The position numbers were made by a program, and so were the translations under genes. Under the pieces are notes generated by a model. The model saw only the letters and a list, made by a program, of their open reading frames with translations, was not told where the DNA came from and ran no database searches. A stretch of DNA of 64,000 nucleotides. It comes from Parasitella parasitica. Taxonomy: Eukaryota; Mucoromycota; Mucoromycetes; Mucorales; Mucoraceae. The DNA lies in assembly GCA_025201805.1 (NCBI GenBank), contig MU619249.1, forward strand, positions 146,492 to 210,491, read 5' to 3'. How positions within the stretch are numbered: position 1 is the first letter of the stretch; every line of letters starts with the position of its first letter. Below, piece after piece: positions 44,872 to 56,564 of this stretch.

Positions 44872-45986
44872 ATGACGGTCATTAGCATTGAAAACATTAT
44901 TCAAGCCAGTGAGCGTATCCAAGTCCATAGGACTCCTATTCAAACATGCACAGCCATGAATGAACGTGCCTCCGCGCAAGGTGCACCTGTTGAACTCTTT
45001 TTTAAATGTGAATTACTTCAAAAAACAGGATGTACGTAATAATGCTGCATGAGCGTATAAAATATGCTAAACTTTTTTTTTTATAGCATTCAAATTTAGA
45101 GGCGCCAGTAACGCTGTTGCTCTTTTAAGTGATTTAGAAGCTGCAAATGGTGTCGTGACGCATTCTAGTGGTAATCATGCGCAAGCGTTAGCTCTGGCAG
45201 CTAAAAACCGAGGCATTCCAGCTTACATTGTCATGCCAACAACTACACCTGATATAAAGAAAGCAGCTGTGCTCGGTTTTGGGGCAACCGTTATCGAATG
45301 CCAGCCTATTCAATCTGTGCGCGAGGAAACGGTAATTTGCTTCTATCAGACTCCAAAACTTGAACAACTCAATTCTTTTGTCTGTATAAACTCAACAGGC
45401 AGAGAAAGTCAAATCAGAAACAGGAGCTACATTAATCCATCCTTTCAATAACCGAAATGTCATTGCTGGCCAAGGAACAATCGCACTTGAATTACTATCC
45501 CAGGTCGAAAACCTCGATGCAATTGTCATACCTGTTGGTGGCGGCGGTATGTTGACCGGTTGTGCAATTGCAGCAAAGGCGTTGAAACCAGGAATCAAAG
45601 TTTTTGCTGCTGAACCTGCTGCTGTGGATGATACATACAGAAGCTTTAAAAACAAGAAACGTGCCACAAACGACATTGCAAAATCTGTGGCGGATGGCTT
45701 ATTAACTAATATTGGGGATATCGCTTATTCCCAGATCCAGGGAAACGTAAACGATGTCTTTACAGTGTCTGAAAAAGAAATAATCAATGCGATGGGATTG
45801 GTATGGAGTCGCATGAAGCTTTGTATTGAGCCTAGTGCTGCAGTTGGTGTTGCTGTCACTCTGTATAACCAGGATTTCAAACACGTTGTCAAAAAGGAGA
45901 GTATAAAAAGAATAGGCGTTGTTCTTTGCGGCGGAAACGTAGATTTGGCCAAAGCTACAGAGCTTTTCCAAAAATACAAAGATTGA
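44872..45986 (+). CDS. Serine racemase / serine-threonine dehydratase, PLP fold type II
   Basis: Three exons (44872-45031, 45087-45331, 45399-45986) give 330 aa. The protein starts MTVISIENIIQASERIQVHR. The catalytic Lys is in TGSFKFRGA, restored exactly across the first intron. SSGNHAQALALAA is the substrate loop, VIPVGGGGMLTGCA the PLP phosphate loop, and VVLCGGNVDL the C-terminal cofactor motif. Length and motifs match the serine racemase/hydroxyaspartate dehydratase group (yeast SRY1, mammalian SRR). Racemase and dehydratase activity cannot be told apart from sequence. Confidence 0.93.
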
Positions 45987-46184
45987 TGACTTTCAGAAAT
46001 TGATTGGCATTTAAGTAATTGTAAAAGAATCTTTGTTTAACAAGTTCAGTAGCTGTTTAGTATTAATGATATGTGGCATTAAGAAGGGGGTTTATTAATA
46101 AATTTATAACTTATATAGTATGTAAAAGAAAACAGAAAAAAGAAAATGGGGAAAGGGTATAAGCTGTTTAAGCTATATCATTAT

Positions 46185-47639
46185 TCAAACACTAGTCGTT
46201 TTCTGAGACGACGATGGCAAATCTGAAGTTGACATGGAACGATTCTTGGAAGAATGACCTTGTACCCGTTCATGTCTTCTCAGGGCATCCATGCGAGTAA
46301 ACTTTTTACCACATTTGTCACAGTAGCAAAAGGGTCTGTTTTCCAAATGAATTGTTTGATGGCGGGAAAGATCATAGGAACGTCTGAAAGTTTGTCCACA
46401 CACTTTCCCAGGGCCAGTGACATGTTCACACAGGTGAAGTGTGTTTTGCTGGATATTATGCATGTGGTGTGTACTTGCAACACTGGCTCGAGTTCTTTTG
46501 TTATTGCTGCTGCTGCTGTTGCTGCTGCTGCTGCCACTGCCACTGCCACTACCACTGCCACTGCTGCCACCGCTGTTAATGTTGGCATAAAATTGACGTT
46601 GATTATGAATGGGCGCAAGTTGAGGATGCAGTGGTGGATGAATTGGAGATGTGATGGACGAAATTGCAGGTAGAGTAGGCGCTGCATGAATTCTTGGAAA
46701 TGGAGATGTAGGAGGAGACGAAGGCAGAGGAGCAGTAGAGGGTCTCCTTATTTCAAGCGGATGTAAATTAGTGTTGCTATGATGATCCAAATTGATGCTA
46801 TTTCGTAAGGAAGGTAAAGGGGAGGTAGATGGATCAGGCAACTTCCGAGGATGGTCAGCTGACATGACTCTTTGCTTCTTTCTGTGTGGCTGCTCATCGT
46901 TATGCTCTTCGAGTGAGATAGCTGAATCTTTTCTCGAATCAAAGGCACTGGTCTCGTCATGATTGCTGCTAAATCTTCTAACATGGCTTAGCTTGAAGCA
47001 GTTGTTGGGGCTATTGCCTGACGATAAAATGGCAGGTGTCCATCTGAGAACAGTCGGTTTGATAACCGGTACTGCATCATTTGGCGAAATAAACGCATTT
47101 GTTTCGGTGGTATTTATTGGTTCAAAGGATGAATGTCGACGTGAATGCAGGTCATCTGTCAAAACACATTTAGCAACTGAAAGATCCTTGTCTATTTAGA
47201 ATTTACCTGAATCTTGTACTACTGTCATTAATGTATTCTTGGGTTGCTCATCTTTATGATAGAATATGATATCAAGTCGATGTTGTTTGTCTGATTTCAA
47301 AGTATTTCTTAGGCTAGTATTATCATTGATCAAAATCGAATTAGATGTTGCGATTCGATAATCAGATAAGTCTTGTTTCTGAATACATACTATGTCAGCG
47401 CTTGTATGTCATACAAGTAATATCTCGCTTACCTCTGTAATGCGTTGTATCTTTCTTATCAAGTCATCAAATGTTGGCTCTTTGTCCTTGAGGGCGCAAA
47501 GATGAAGGGGGTGATATTGTCGAGATTCTTGTATGAAAATTCTATGTGAAGAGTGTATGTGTGTGAGCAATTTTACATCATTGCGTGCATTGTGGATGCT
47601 CAATGAGGCGTACCTTAATCTGTAGATGGTGTTGAACAT
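46185..47639 (-). CDS. C2H2 zinc-finger transcription factor
   Basis: Starts MFNTIYRLR at 47639. Short introns join it to IFIQESRQYHPLHLCALKD, then KQDLSDYRIATSNSI, then the long final exon with DDLHSRRHSS. Two C-terminal fingers: an unusual first one, CEHVTGPGKVCGQTFRRSYD with nine residues between its cysteines and LSRHQTIH, and a classical second one, CDKCGKKFTRMDALRRHERV then QGH. A basic KKQR patch and a Ser/Gly repeat (coded by 46498-46575) precede them. I infer a nuclear DNA-binding regulator with an acidic/Ser-Pro-rich linker. The N-terminal ~120 residues match no domain I know. Target genes unknown. Confidence 0.88.
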
Positions 47640-48462
47640 TGTATGGTTCCGTTATTAAAAAAAATCGTTATTATTAGTGTTTAAATGAGTGGAGATGGCA
47701 ATTATAAAGAATGGAAAGGGTTTTATTGAAAAAGAAAGAAAAGAGAATTAGATGAAAAGGGAAAACAAAAAAAAAAAAAGGAAAAAGGGCTAGATGGTTA
47801 GATATATGTTGCAAAGAAAGGGGTGGCGAATAATTTGTCTGGAAGGAGCTCCATACTCTACACCTACTGTGATTTAGTCTTATTCTAAAATGAACTATAA
47901 ATTTTGCCTTTATGAAGAAGCCTTTCCTTATAATTACATTGTACAACTAGTCTCTGCTCCTATTCTACAGAAGCCTCAGTCGACATAATGGACTCTTTTT
48001 TGTTTTTCATTCAAAAGCATGTGGCAATGTCTTTTTATATATAATACATGCAGAACGTGAGTTCTATGAGTTTTTAATGTAATTTCCGTGTAGAGGTTAG
48101 AAATACCTCCCTATGATGGATATGGCAACATATTCACTTGCTGCCTTTGACATTTTGCCACAAGCAAAGCTCAAAGAAAGGCGATGGTAGTGCTAGCGAT
48201 CATATACTCCTTGATGAAACATAGCTCCAAAAAAGATATAAATTCATTTGATTCACCAACCAAACTCCTATCATAGGAAATAGAATGAATTATATATAAA
48301 ATACACGTTTTATATTCGTCTCCTTATATCTATTTATTTATTTATTTTTTATTCGTATGTTGTCAAAAAAAAAAGAAAAAAAGAAATGAACCCTGGATAG
48401 TGTGTAACATGGTGGGCAAAATCACATTAAAATGCTACAATAGTTATATGTTGGCATGCATG

Positions 48463-48472
48463 NNNNNNNNNN
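48463..48472. other. Assembly gap (10 N)
   Basis: Ten N bases directly followed by an uninterrupted A run. The true length of missing sequence is unknown. Order and orientation across it rest on the scaffolding. Confidence 0.99.

Positions 48473-48553
<81 letters not shown>
48473..48553. repeat. Poly(A) tract of 81 bases
   Basis: 81 consecutive A after the gap. It may be the tail of a retroposed element whose body is in the gap, or a sequencing artefact at the contig end. Confidence 0.95.
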
Positions 48554-48555
<2 letters not shown>

Positions 48556-49333
48556 GAGCTAATAAAAGCTACTACTAATGTACGTTCTTCGTTTGTATTT
48601 CAAGGAGCTTGCATCGTCTCTACTACTCTCTCCCTTTTCATCTTCTTATTATAGACCTTTATACAAAAAAAGAAAGTTTCTCCTGATAGATTTCAAGATG
48701 GATTGCCTAGTAAATAGGCTAGATTTTCCATGCACTTATTGATCTTGTATTTGACAACGAATATCTATATACAAATTAAAAAAAAAAGTCATCCAGGCAT
48801 AGGAGATGATATAAAAGATGATAAACTTCAAGGGCCTTCATGTACAAACAAGTTTTATATCTAGACATTTATATTTACGCAAAAAATGTAAGGGATTTCC
48901 ATAGATGATCTACAATTCATCGCACAGATGCTCATTGTGCAACACTCCAGAAAAACTGTCAAAAACAACCAAATAAAATATTTACACATCCAATCCACGA
49001 GATGGTACGGCATGTTTTTTTTCCAATAAAGATAACAGCATGCTCAGATGCTTGTGCGATCCTCAAAATACCCAGATCCAGATGTCCAAGAGACTTGAAA
49101 TCTCCCCGCCCCACTTCTATAACGTTTTTTAATACTACTCCTTTCGCTCTTGCAAAAAAAGGGTCTACTAACATGCTCCTACTACTACTCTTAGTAGTAC
49201 TAGTACTGCTACTATTACTAGGCTTATTAAAGTGTACAAAAAGATCTAAAAAGACAAGACCCTTTTTTCTGTTTTTAAACAAATCTCTCCCTCTTTCTCC
49301 CCTCCCCCCTTTTTTTTCAAGATTTGATCTTTT

Positions 49334-51219
49334 TTATTGTTCATAGGTAGTAATCACATCGTCAATCTTTAAAATCATCTTGACTAGTTGAGTGGCCAGC
49401 AAATACTGTTGGCGCTTGGAAATCAATGGGTCATATACGTGCTGTTCCTTCATGTCTATAGCGAGCCGAAATTAGTTGAAAATTATAAAAACACTCCTTA
49501 ATAAAAAATAAAAAAAAATAAAAACTTACCGTTGGAGCCCTTATTGAGACAGTCAATACCGAGTTTAGAGTTACCCGTGGTTGCTTGTTCTGCCTTTACT
49601 TGGGCTAACGTTTCAATAGGAGAAAGACCAGAGTTTTCAGAGAGTGCAAGAGGTGTAGCATCTAAAGCTTCAGCAAAGGCACGCATAGCATATTGCTCAA
49701 TTGTGGAAATTTCATCTGCAACCTTGGCAACGGCAAGAGAGCAGCTGATTTCGGCAGCTCCACCACCGTAAACAACACGGTTGTCACGAACCAAATTGCG
49801 GACAGCACACATGGCGTCATGAAGAGATCGCTTGGCCTCATCAATGATCATTTTGTTACCACCACGGACAAACACAGTAACAGCGCGACTATTGGCACAC
49901 TCTTCGATAACCAACATGCGGTCCTTGGTAGTGCCAAAGCTCAGTTCACGAACAACACCGGCACTGCCCAACTTGTCGGCAGATAAATCTTCGAAGCGGG
50001 GGACAATGCGGCCATTAGTAGCGATAGCGATCAGTTCAATTTCAGGGCCACCAACCCATCTCACAGCAGGCAGCTTGTTTTGTAACAATAAATGGTTTGC
50101 TTCGTCATCAAAGCCCCACTGGCAAATGACTAGATTGGCGCCAGAGTTCTTAACTTGGTCAATCATCAAGGTAAACTTTTCTTTTTCGTAGGCCTTCAAC
50201 TTTTCGTACTCTTCAACAGATGTGATGTCTAGCTTGTGTTTGGTCTTGGGCCTGGGAGGCTCAAATGCGCATGTCAGAATGGCAATCTTGGCATCATTAA
50301 CTTCACGGGGCATTTGGGGATGCGACATGTCTTTGTCAATGACAACGCCCTTTACCAAAATGGTATCTTCTAAGGAGCCACCTACTTTACCGTCTACCTT
50401 GATCAACTCGAAATCAACGTCTTTGCGTTCCAAGTCAGCGACCGATAAAACTGCACTGACAGCAATATCGGCGTATTTTTCGTGGAATTTGGAGACACTA
50501 AACACGCAAATGTTTTAGGCCACGTCCGATACACGCACACAAAGAAGGCTTACATTTTACTGCCAAGACTGGTCATGGCCGTCTTTTTCAAATTGGAGAC
50601 GTTTTCTTTGCTGAATTCAATGGTATCTGAAATTTCGTCTAAATGCTTCACAGCAACGGCACAGGCGCGTTCGAAACCGTCAGCAATACGGATAGGGTGG
50701 ATGCCGCGATCTAAAAGCTGTTCACACTGCTCTAATAAGGCACCAGCAAGAACAACCACGCCTGTAGTGCCATCGCCAATTTCTTGATCTTGGCTTTGAG
50801 ACAACTGTACAAGCAGCTTGGCGATTTGGTGCTCGACAGACATTTGGTCCAGGATAGTAGCACCGTCATTAGTGACAGTAATGTCGCCATCAGGAGAGAT
50901 CAGGATCTTATCGAGGCCTGTTGTAGATGTTCAACGATTTTAAGGTACCATAAATGGCAGCATGTATAATACTTACCGCGAGGACCGAGAGAAGTTTTGA
51001 TGATGTTTGAGACGGTTTTAGCAGCAAGGATATGAGACTATATTATAGTGTTATCAGCACAAGATGTCACGTCCCTTGAACCGAGCCAGGACAACTTACA
51101 CGAATAGCAGCGAGGCCACTCAATCTCGACTTTTGTTGGCCTTCTCGGACGATAATAAAGGGTCTGCCATATTCATCAGTAGCGTAAACAGCAGAGTTAG
51201 GATCGATATTGGCTGCCAT
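49334..51219 (-). CDS. CCT5: Chaperonin CCT/TRiC subunit epsilon
   Basis: Subunit of the cytosolic group II chaperonin that folds actin, tubulin and WD-repeat proteins. The start region reads [20 protein letters not shown], an epsilon-type N-terminus. Motifs: [41 protein letters not shown] (ATPase loop), [44 protein letters not shown] and [12 protein letters not shown]. The last intron joins NKGSN to [14 protein letters not shown], and the protein ends [12 protein letters not shown]. Several introns of about 50-90 nt. Normal full-length CCT5. Confidence 0.95.
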
Positions 51220-51553
51220 GTTGTGGTTTTAAGAAAGAACAAATATGACAAGGAGAACAACAGAGAAGGTGAAAGAATTTTTGGAATAAAACGCGCAACT
51301 CTGGTGATGGGCTAGTCCCGAGTCACTAACATAATGGCAAAAAAGTTTTCTACTGTGCAGAAGAGGCGCTGCCCAATAGCCAACACCAACTCTGTATGCT
51401 TAGAGACAATCCCAGCATGCTTCAGACCTTTGTCAATAAAGCTTTCTGCTCAATAAATAGTATTCCCTTGCTGGTTCATTAGAGCGAATGTACCACCTTT
51501 TTTTTTTATTATTAAAATTATGTATATTATTATTCTGGGTGGTTGCAGACACC
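51220..51553. promoter_or_regulatory. CCT5 upstream region
   Basis: 334 bp between the CCT5 start and the 3' end of the next gene on the same strand. It must contain the CCT5 promoter and the terminator of the secreted gene. No clear TATA or heat-shock element array was recognised. Confidence 0.4.
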
Positions 51554-51865
51554 TTATTTATGACGAGCGTGGAATTTGTATGACTTGGCGCCCCTGAAAT
51601 TTAATGTCTGACTAGTGTCTTGACGGACAGTATCTGAGTGTTGTCCCTTACAGTCGAATCTCTTATAGACCCAAAGATCGTGGTCAACGATTCTGTTTTC
51701 CAAGATATTAGCGCCTAGCTTATTGTTTTCGAGGTTGAAACAGTGTCCATCAAAAACATTAAATTTCTCTTCCCAATTGAGGTAAAAATTGCCTCTAACT
51801 TTTTTGGCAGAAACAGTAGATAGGACAGCAGCGACGAGAAGTGAGATTGTAGACTTGGATACCAT
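51554..51865 (-). CDS. Small secreted two-cysteine protein 4 (distant family member)
   Basis: 103 aa, single exon. Signal peptide MVSKSTISLLVAAVLSTVSA. The mature part has the same layout as the 40-44 kb proteins: GNFYLNWEEKFNVFDGHCFN with cysteine 1, then HDLWVYKRFDCKGQ with cysteine 2, ending AKSYKFHARHK. Sequence identity is low but the order of aromatic strand, G-x-C(F/Y), C-x-G and terminal (S)x(K)-aromatic is kept. The upstream sequence on this strand has TATATAAAAGCAACTAG and a TCAAA/TTAAA-rich leader, echoing its relatives. Function unknown. Confidence 0.75.
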   Translation of the reverse strand: MVSKSTISLLVAAVLSTVSAKKVRGNFYLNWEEKFNVFDGHCFNLENNKLGANILENRIVDHDLWVYKRFDCKGQHSDTVRQDTSQTLNFRGAKSYKFHARHK

Positions 51866-53573
51866 TTTCTTAATATATTTTGTGATTTAGTTTTGATTGA
51901 TTTAATTTAATGTAATTTGCTTTGATTTGATTTAATCTAGTTGCTTTTATATATAGAAAACAGGAGAGTTAGAATAGCACATTTGATCACGTGTAAGATG
52001 TGAATGAGCACAATCATGCTGCCTTGATAAAAATGAATGAAGGCACAATTACGCTGCGTTTGCTACTTTCACTATGTTACCACTCACTATCAATATCAAG
52101 GTGTGCACATGCAAGCTGTCTAGCAGCTACCTCATTGTGCAAATCCCCGTTAAATCAAGTGATTTGTGATGATTCTTGTGGTTGTATCATATCGGTTGGT
52201 GAATTTTTACTCTTCAACATACGATATGTAAGGACTAGATAATCATCAACTTATGCTGATGGTTCTATTGTACACTCTCCATTTTCAGAAGACAACATCG
52301 ATAATACGGCTGGACCTTCAATTTTTGGTTCAAGTGGATCATTGTTTCCCAACTTTAAACATCAACCGGCGATGCTTGGTATATATACCAAGGAGCAAAC
52401 AAAGACAACGCTTTTATTATACGTGATACTCTTAATGGTCTCTACCTTCAGACGCACTGCAGCAGTGCATAAAAAAGAACAAATGGATCCAACCAGTCGG
52501 TACCTGTTACATTTTTTATTCTAACCTTCTTGATCTGATTTGCAATGCCTGGCTCTATATGTTTGATGCTTGTCTTTTCTATTTGAAAAACATGTTGCGA
52601 TCTATATACAGCTGGTTTTTTTTTAGTGTTTATCAACGTACTAGAATTATTAATGTTGATCTTAGAGATGATTAAACAATAACATCCTTCAATAAATGAC
52701 CGCTCTTTCATAATGAATCATTTTATTCGTAACTTTACTTCTAGCTCCATGAAGTGTACCATTTTTGCTGAATTTTCAATCTCTGGATACAGATATGAGG
52801 CACTAAATTAAGAGCCGTATAGAATGAATATACAACACCTACGGCTTATAGACAAAAAAAAAAAAGGATATATCTGGATCCAACAAACCAGAGTAAGGTT
52901 GTTGTGTTGATTTGCAAGCTACTTGTAGATAAGCTGTTCGTTCCTAAATACCTGGGATATTTCCTTGAAGATACGTTACACTTTGGGCCAAGATTAAAAC
53001 GATAACTTTGAGGAGAAGTATCATACGCAACTAAATCATACACAAAACTCTTTCAAAATTAAAAGATGATATCGTTCAAGCATCGGATACTGTGATGTTA
53101 GAGGCTTGGAATGATGGCTCAAGTGGCTCGAGATACCAACGTGGTCGTTACAAACTCATGCTTGAATACAAATTCAACATCTTTGCAAACAAAAGAAACC
53201 CTTTAGATCTTGCTGTAAATACATTGTCTGCTATGGCAACTAGTGATATTCACAACAAAAGATTTACAACTGTTTATTACTTGCAATAAGTTTATGTGGT
53301 ATAATGAGTCATATTTTCATAATATTTCTTTTTTGGATAGGTCCAATGCAATATTGGCTTGGAATTATTGCCTCAAAGCTTCAATGTATTGACTAATTCA
53401 TATGTGAAAAGAGAGGAAGCAAAACTCAATATATATGGCAATATTGAGGATTCATCTATTGGCAAAATCGTCTCGAGTCTGAAGTTTAATTGCTGTAACA
53501 AGGTCCCCCTCCCCTCGACTCTATTGCTCTGTTGGTTTTTTTGTATTCTCCACATCATTTCATTTGTGCAAGC
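51866..53573. other. Intergenic with orphan coding-like fragments
   Basis: Three plus-strand stretches look once-coding: ADGSIVHSPFSEDNIDNTAG then SIFGSSGSLFPNFKHQPAML (about 52246-52521); TVMLEAWNDGSSGSRYQRGR then YKLMLEYKFNIFANKRN (53089-53286); and VQCNIGLELLPQSFNVLTNS then YVKREEAKLNIYGNIEDSS (53341-53500). They match no family I know and no splice model joins them cleanly. MRPL16 transcription begins near the end of this block. Confidence 0.45.
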
Positions 53574-54215
53574 ATGTTTTCAGCCTTTAGAAAGAATGCT
53601 TTAAGCACCTACAATACCACCTCAAGCATAATCAGCAACGTTTTCCAGCGTCAACCTGCGGCACTCACACAAACAGTTCGTTTTGCTTCTAATTTTTCAC
53701 CAAAGCGTACCAAATATCGCAAAGCACACAAAGGAAAAATCCCAATTCCCATCGGTGGATCTACCAAGGGAACTACAGTTGAATTTGGCGATTATGGTTT
53801 GCGAGTGAAAGAAGGAGCTCGTCTCACAGGTCGTCAATTGACAGCAGTTCACAACGCTCTCAAGCGCAAGATCAAACCTGTCAAGGGCTCACAATTATGG
53901 ATGCGTGTATTCCCTGACATTCCTGTCTCAAGCAAAGGTAATGAGGTCCGTATGGGTAAGGGTAAGGGTACTTTTGAATACTGGGCCTGTCGTGTTCCTT
54001 TGAATCGTATCATCTTTGAGATTAGTGGCATGAGAAAGGAAATTGCCAAGGAGGCATTTCGCTTGGCTTCGCACAAGCTGCCAGTCAAGGTTGAGATGGT
54101 TGAACGTGGTGCCAAACCTATTGTTGGAGCTGGCTACGCCCCTGCCAGAGCAGTGGTTGCCAAGGAAACAGCACCCTCAGCAACAGCATCTTCATCAGCA
54201 GCAGCTTCTTTCTAA
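53574..54215 (+). CDS. MRPL16: Mitochondrial ribosomal protein L16
   Basis: Single exon, 213 aa. An Arg/Ser/Ala-rich presequence (MFSAFRKNALSTYNTTSSII ... VRFASNFSPKRTKYRKAHKG) leads into the uL16 fold: GDYGLRVKEGARLTGRQLTA, then LWMRVFPDIPVSSKGNEVRM, GKGKGTFEYWACRVP, and FEISGMRKEIAKEAFRLASH with KLPVK. All uL16 landmarks are present. The C-terminus adds an Ala/Ser tail. I chose the ATG at 53574 over one 42 bases upstream because the presequence starts there. Confidence 0.95.
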   Translation: MFSAFRKNALSTYNTTSSIISNVFQRQPAALTQTVRFASNFSPKRTKYRKAHKGKIPIPIGGSTKGTTVEFGDYGLRVKEGARLTGRQLTAVHNALKRKIKPVKGSQLWMRVFPDIPVSSKGNEVRMGKGKGTFEYWACRVPLNRIIFEISGMRKEIAKEAFRLASHKLPVKVEMVERGAKPIVGAGYAPARAVVAKETAPSATASSSAAASF

Positions 54216-54591
54216 AAACACCGTTTTTTGCCATGTTTTTTTTTTCTGTATTATAAAATAAATATAACATTGTATTTAAACACACACTCTGGATGATTTT
54301 GAAAAACAATTTTTATTTATAAAGAGATAGGAAGAGATTTGGATGTGGAGAAATCACTTTCCAGCTGTCAAATGTTGTTGGTATTTACACAATAGCAACT
54401 GAAAAACAAAGAATTAAGAAAGAGAACAGAAAAATATATGTATCAAATAAAAATAAAATAAAAAGAAGGTCTAATGCTATTACAAATTGTTCTCTCATTA
54501 ATGCAATGAATAGATTTTCGTCACAAAACAAGATTAATTGAATTTTTCTGTTTTAAAAAAAAAAAAAAAAAAGCACCAGGTCATTCTGTTG
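54216..54591. terminator. Convergent 3' region of MRPL16 and the Zn2Cys6 gene
   Basis: About 375 bp of AT-rich sequence. AAATAAATATAACA near 54256 fits a poly(A) signal for MRPL16. A run of about 18 A (54555-54572) lies just after the Zn2Cys6 stop. No gene. Confidence 0.45.
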
Positions 54592-56009
54592 TTATTGTTG
54601 AGCTTGAGCTTGAGCTTGCTGAGGTTGTTGCTGTTGTTGCTGAGGTTGTGGTGGAACAGGAGAAGCAGCAGGAGATGATCCAGGCGTGCCATAAACACTG
54701 TTAGAAGCACTAGTGCTGCTAGTAACATGAGACAGATGACTGTTAACATAAGTATGGGTTGAATCGGCAGCAAAACTTGGTCCAGCAATACTGTTGTTTT
54801 CGTGGGACGCTTCACGGGAGTGAGGACGGCTGGGAGGAGGTGTGTTTTGGTGGGATTCGTCTGTCTTGGTTTCATCGATAGTCTCTAGCTTAGGACCATC
54901 GTTATTAGCCAAAACAGAGCTACAGAGCTGAGACAAGATGGTCAGCTTTGATCCCTCATCGTCGTCATCCTCTTCAACTTTGGCAACAAGATTTCCATCG
55001 TTCATTACGGGGGTAGAGTTCGAAGGAGTAGCGTCAGTGCTGTTGCTGCTGTTAACATTGCTGTTGAGAACAGGCGACTGTTGTTGTTGAGGCGAGATGA
55101 TGTTCATAGCAGCTTGGTAAGACAAAACAGGAGGATTGGTAGGGTACATTTGTGAGAGGTTGTTGGGCACCATGTAGGCTTGAGGCATCATGGCGTTGCT
55201 GCTATTATAGCCGTAGGGATCGTAAGCTTGAGTAGTTTGAAAAGGCTGATAATGGAGAGGCATTGTGTTTGACGTTGTGGGAGTAGTGGTAGTGGACGTG
55301 GTTGTGGGAGTAGAGCCATCATTGATTTGAGCAGGGGCACTGTAAAGGCTGTTGTTGACTACAGGAGCTTGCATAGGAGTAGAGGCACCAGACGAGGTAA
55401 CGCTTTCACCACCAACTAATTACACATATTAACTAACATTGCAGTCTTACAATTCCAAAAATTTAAACCAACCATTCTTATTCCTCTTTTTGTAGGGACC
55501 ACGCTTAATGCCCTTCTTACGCTCCTTGCGGACAGAATTGACACAGGTCTCTGTCAATCCATATTTGATGCATCTTTGACAAGGTCTACCCACATCACAT
55601 TTTTTGCAAGCCTTTTGACAATTGACTATGGTACACATATATATATATATATCAGCCAATTATCAGCCATTGATATGATGATAAACTTACCACATGCATT
55701 CTTGACTTGCTTTCTCTTTGGTTTGCCATGGGCGCCAATGTCTGATCCTAGAGGCTGCTGTTGATTATCCATATTGACTTGCGTGGCAGCTAATACCGAT
55801 AGTGAGGGCATAGAGGCAGGGCTGTATATGGCGAGATTTGCGCCACTCAATGACATGGGTGATTGCAGCTGTTGATGTTGTTGTTGTGTTTGATTATTCT
55901 GAGTCTGCTGGCCTGGACTTTGGCTTTGGCTTTGGCTTTGGCCTTGATTTTGTTGCTGCTGTTGTTGCTGATTGTCAAAACCAGGAAAGTAAGGTGTAAA
56001 TTGCTGCAT
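54592..56009 (-). CDS. Zn2Cys6 fungal transcription factor
   Basis: Three exons (start 56009). The Gln/Ser-rich N-terminus MQQFTPYFPGFDNQQ leads to the binuclear cluster KNACVNCQKACKKCDVGRPC then QRCIKYGLTETC, which gives the six cysteines in CxxCxxxxCxxC...CxxC...C-like order. A very basic linker follows (RKERKKGIKRGPYKKRNK). The cluster is interrupted by an intron right after its first cysteine (NAC|VNC), which restores the motif exactly. The rest is Ser/Thr/Asn/Gln-rich with an acidic patch (KVEEDDDDEGSK) and polyQ end. No fungal-specific TF middle homology domain seen. Nuclear DNA-binding regulator; targets unknown. Confidence 0.9.
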
Positions 56010-56564
56010 TGAGGATAGTTTTGCTGCTCAAGAAATATTGATTGTCAGTGTCAGTGTATGCAGAGGAGTTTTTATTTTCTGAAATATGAAAATACATGTC
56101 AGTTATACTTACATCTTTAGATTTTGATAGAACTGAAAAGAGAGATCTTTGATGAAAGATTTTTGTTTTGATTTTTTTTTTGTTTCAAATTTTTTCGCAG
56201 CAAGTCAAATTTGGAATTTTCTTTTCGATTGGAAAAATTATATCAGATGTCGAGTTTCCAGAAAGGTTAGAACAGGCGAAGCGTCTTTTTTTTCTGCTTT
56301 GTTGTATTAAAGTGTTTGTATATGATTATAAAAGTAGTAACGGAGTCTCTTTAATTATCGAAAAATCGGAGCACCAAAGGCCTTCTGTTTAATAGCAGCG
56401 ACTATGATGGTTTGTACAAAGAGAAAGAAAGACTACAAGGGAGAAAATTTTTCTTGTATTATGATTCAAAGCCATCTATCCTTGACCGCTTCTGTGATTG
56501 CTTATTCTTTTTTTTTTTTTTTAATATTCATGTTTTATTGGTGATATTTTTGATCCATCACATT
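56010..56564. other. Intergenic region
   Basis: About 555 bp: the Zn2Cys6 promoter on one side and the 3' end of the FSH1-like gene on the other. A T run lies at 56510-56522. No gene seen. Confidence 0.5.

Larger units (their letters stand above)
47640..49333. other. Intergenic region with assembly gap
   Basis: About 1.7 kb between the C2H2 and CCT5 genes. It holds purine-rich tracts (47720-47800), an N gap (48463-48472), an 81-A run immediately after it, and TAG/TAC triplet-rich sequence near 49180-49220. A 107-aa minus-strand frame at 48959-49282 has no family features and lies in the likely CCT5 3' UTR. Confidence 0.6.

Noticed and set aside
44665-44897. Two overlapping minus-strand frames before the serine racemase
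   Set aside because: One reads fairly protein-like (FYIWAQVLIGRPLWKDGIVL) but it is short, overlaps the racemase start and has no recognisable family or partner exon.
46254-46673. Plus-strand Ala/Thr-rich frame opposite the C2H2 gene
   Set aside because: Antisense shadow of the Ser/Gly repeat; the minus strand has two clear zinc fingers.
48959-49282. 107-aa minus-strand open frame downstream of CCT5
   Set aside because: No family motif; it lies in the expected CCT5 3' UTR and overlaps a TAG/TAC triplet tract that keeps frames open by chance.
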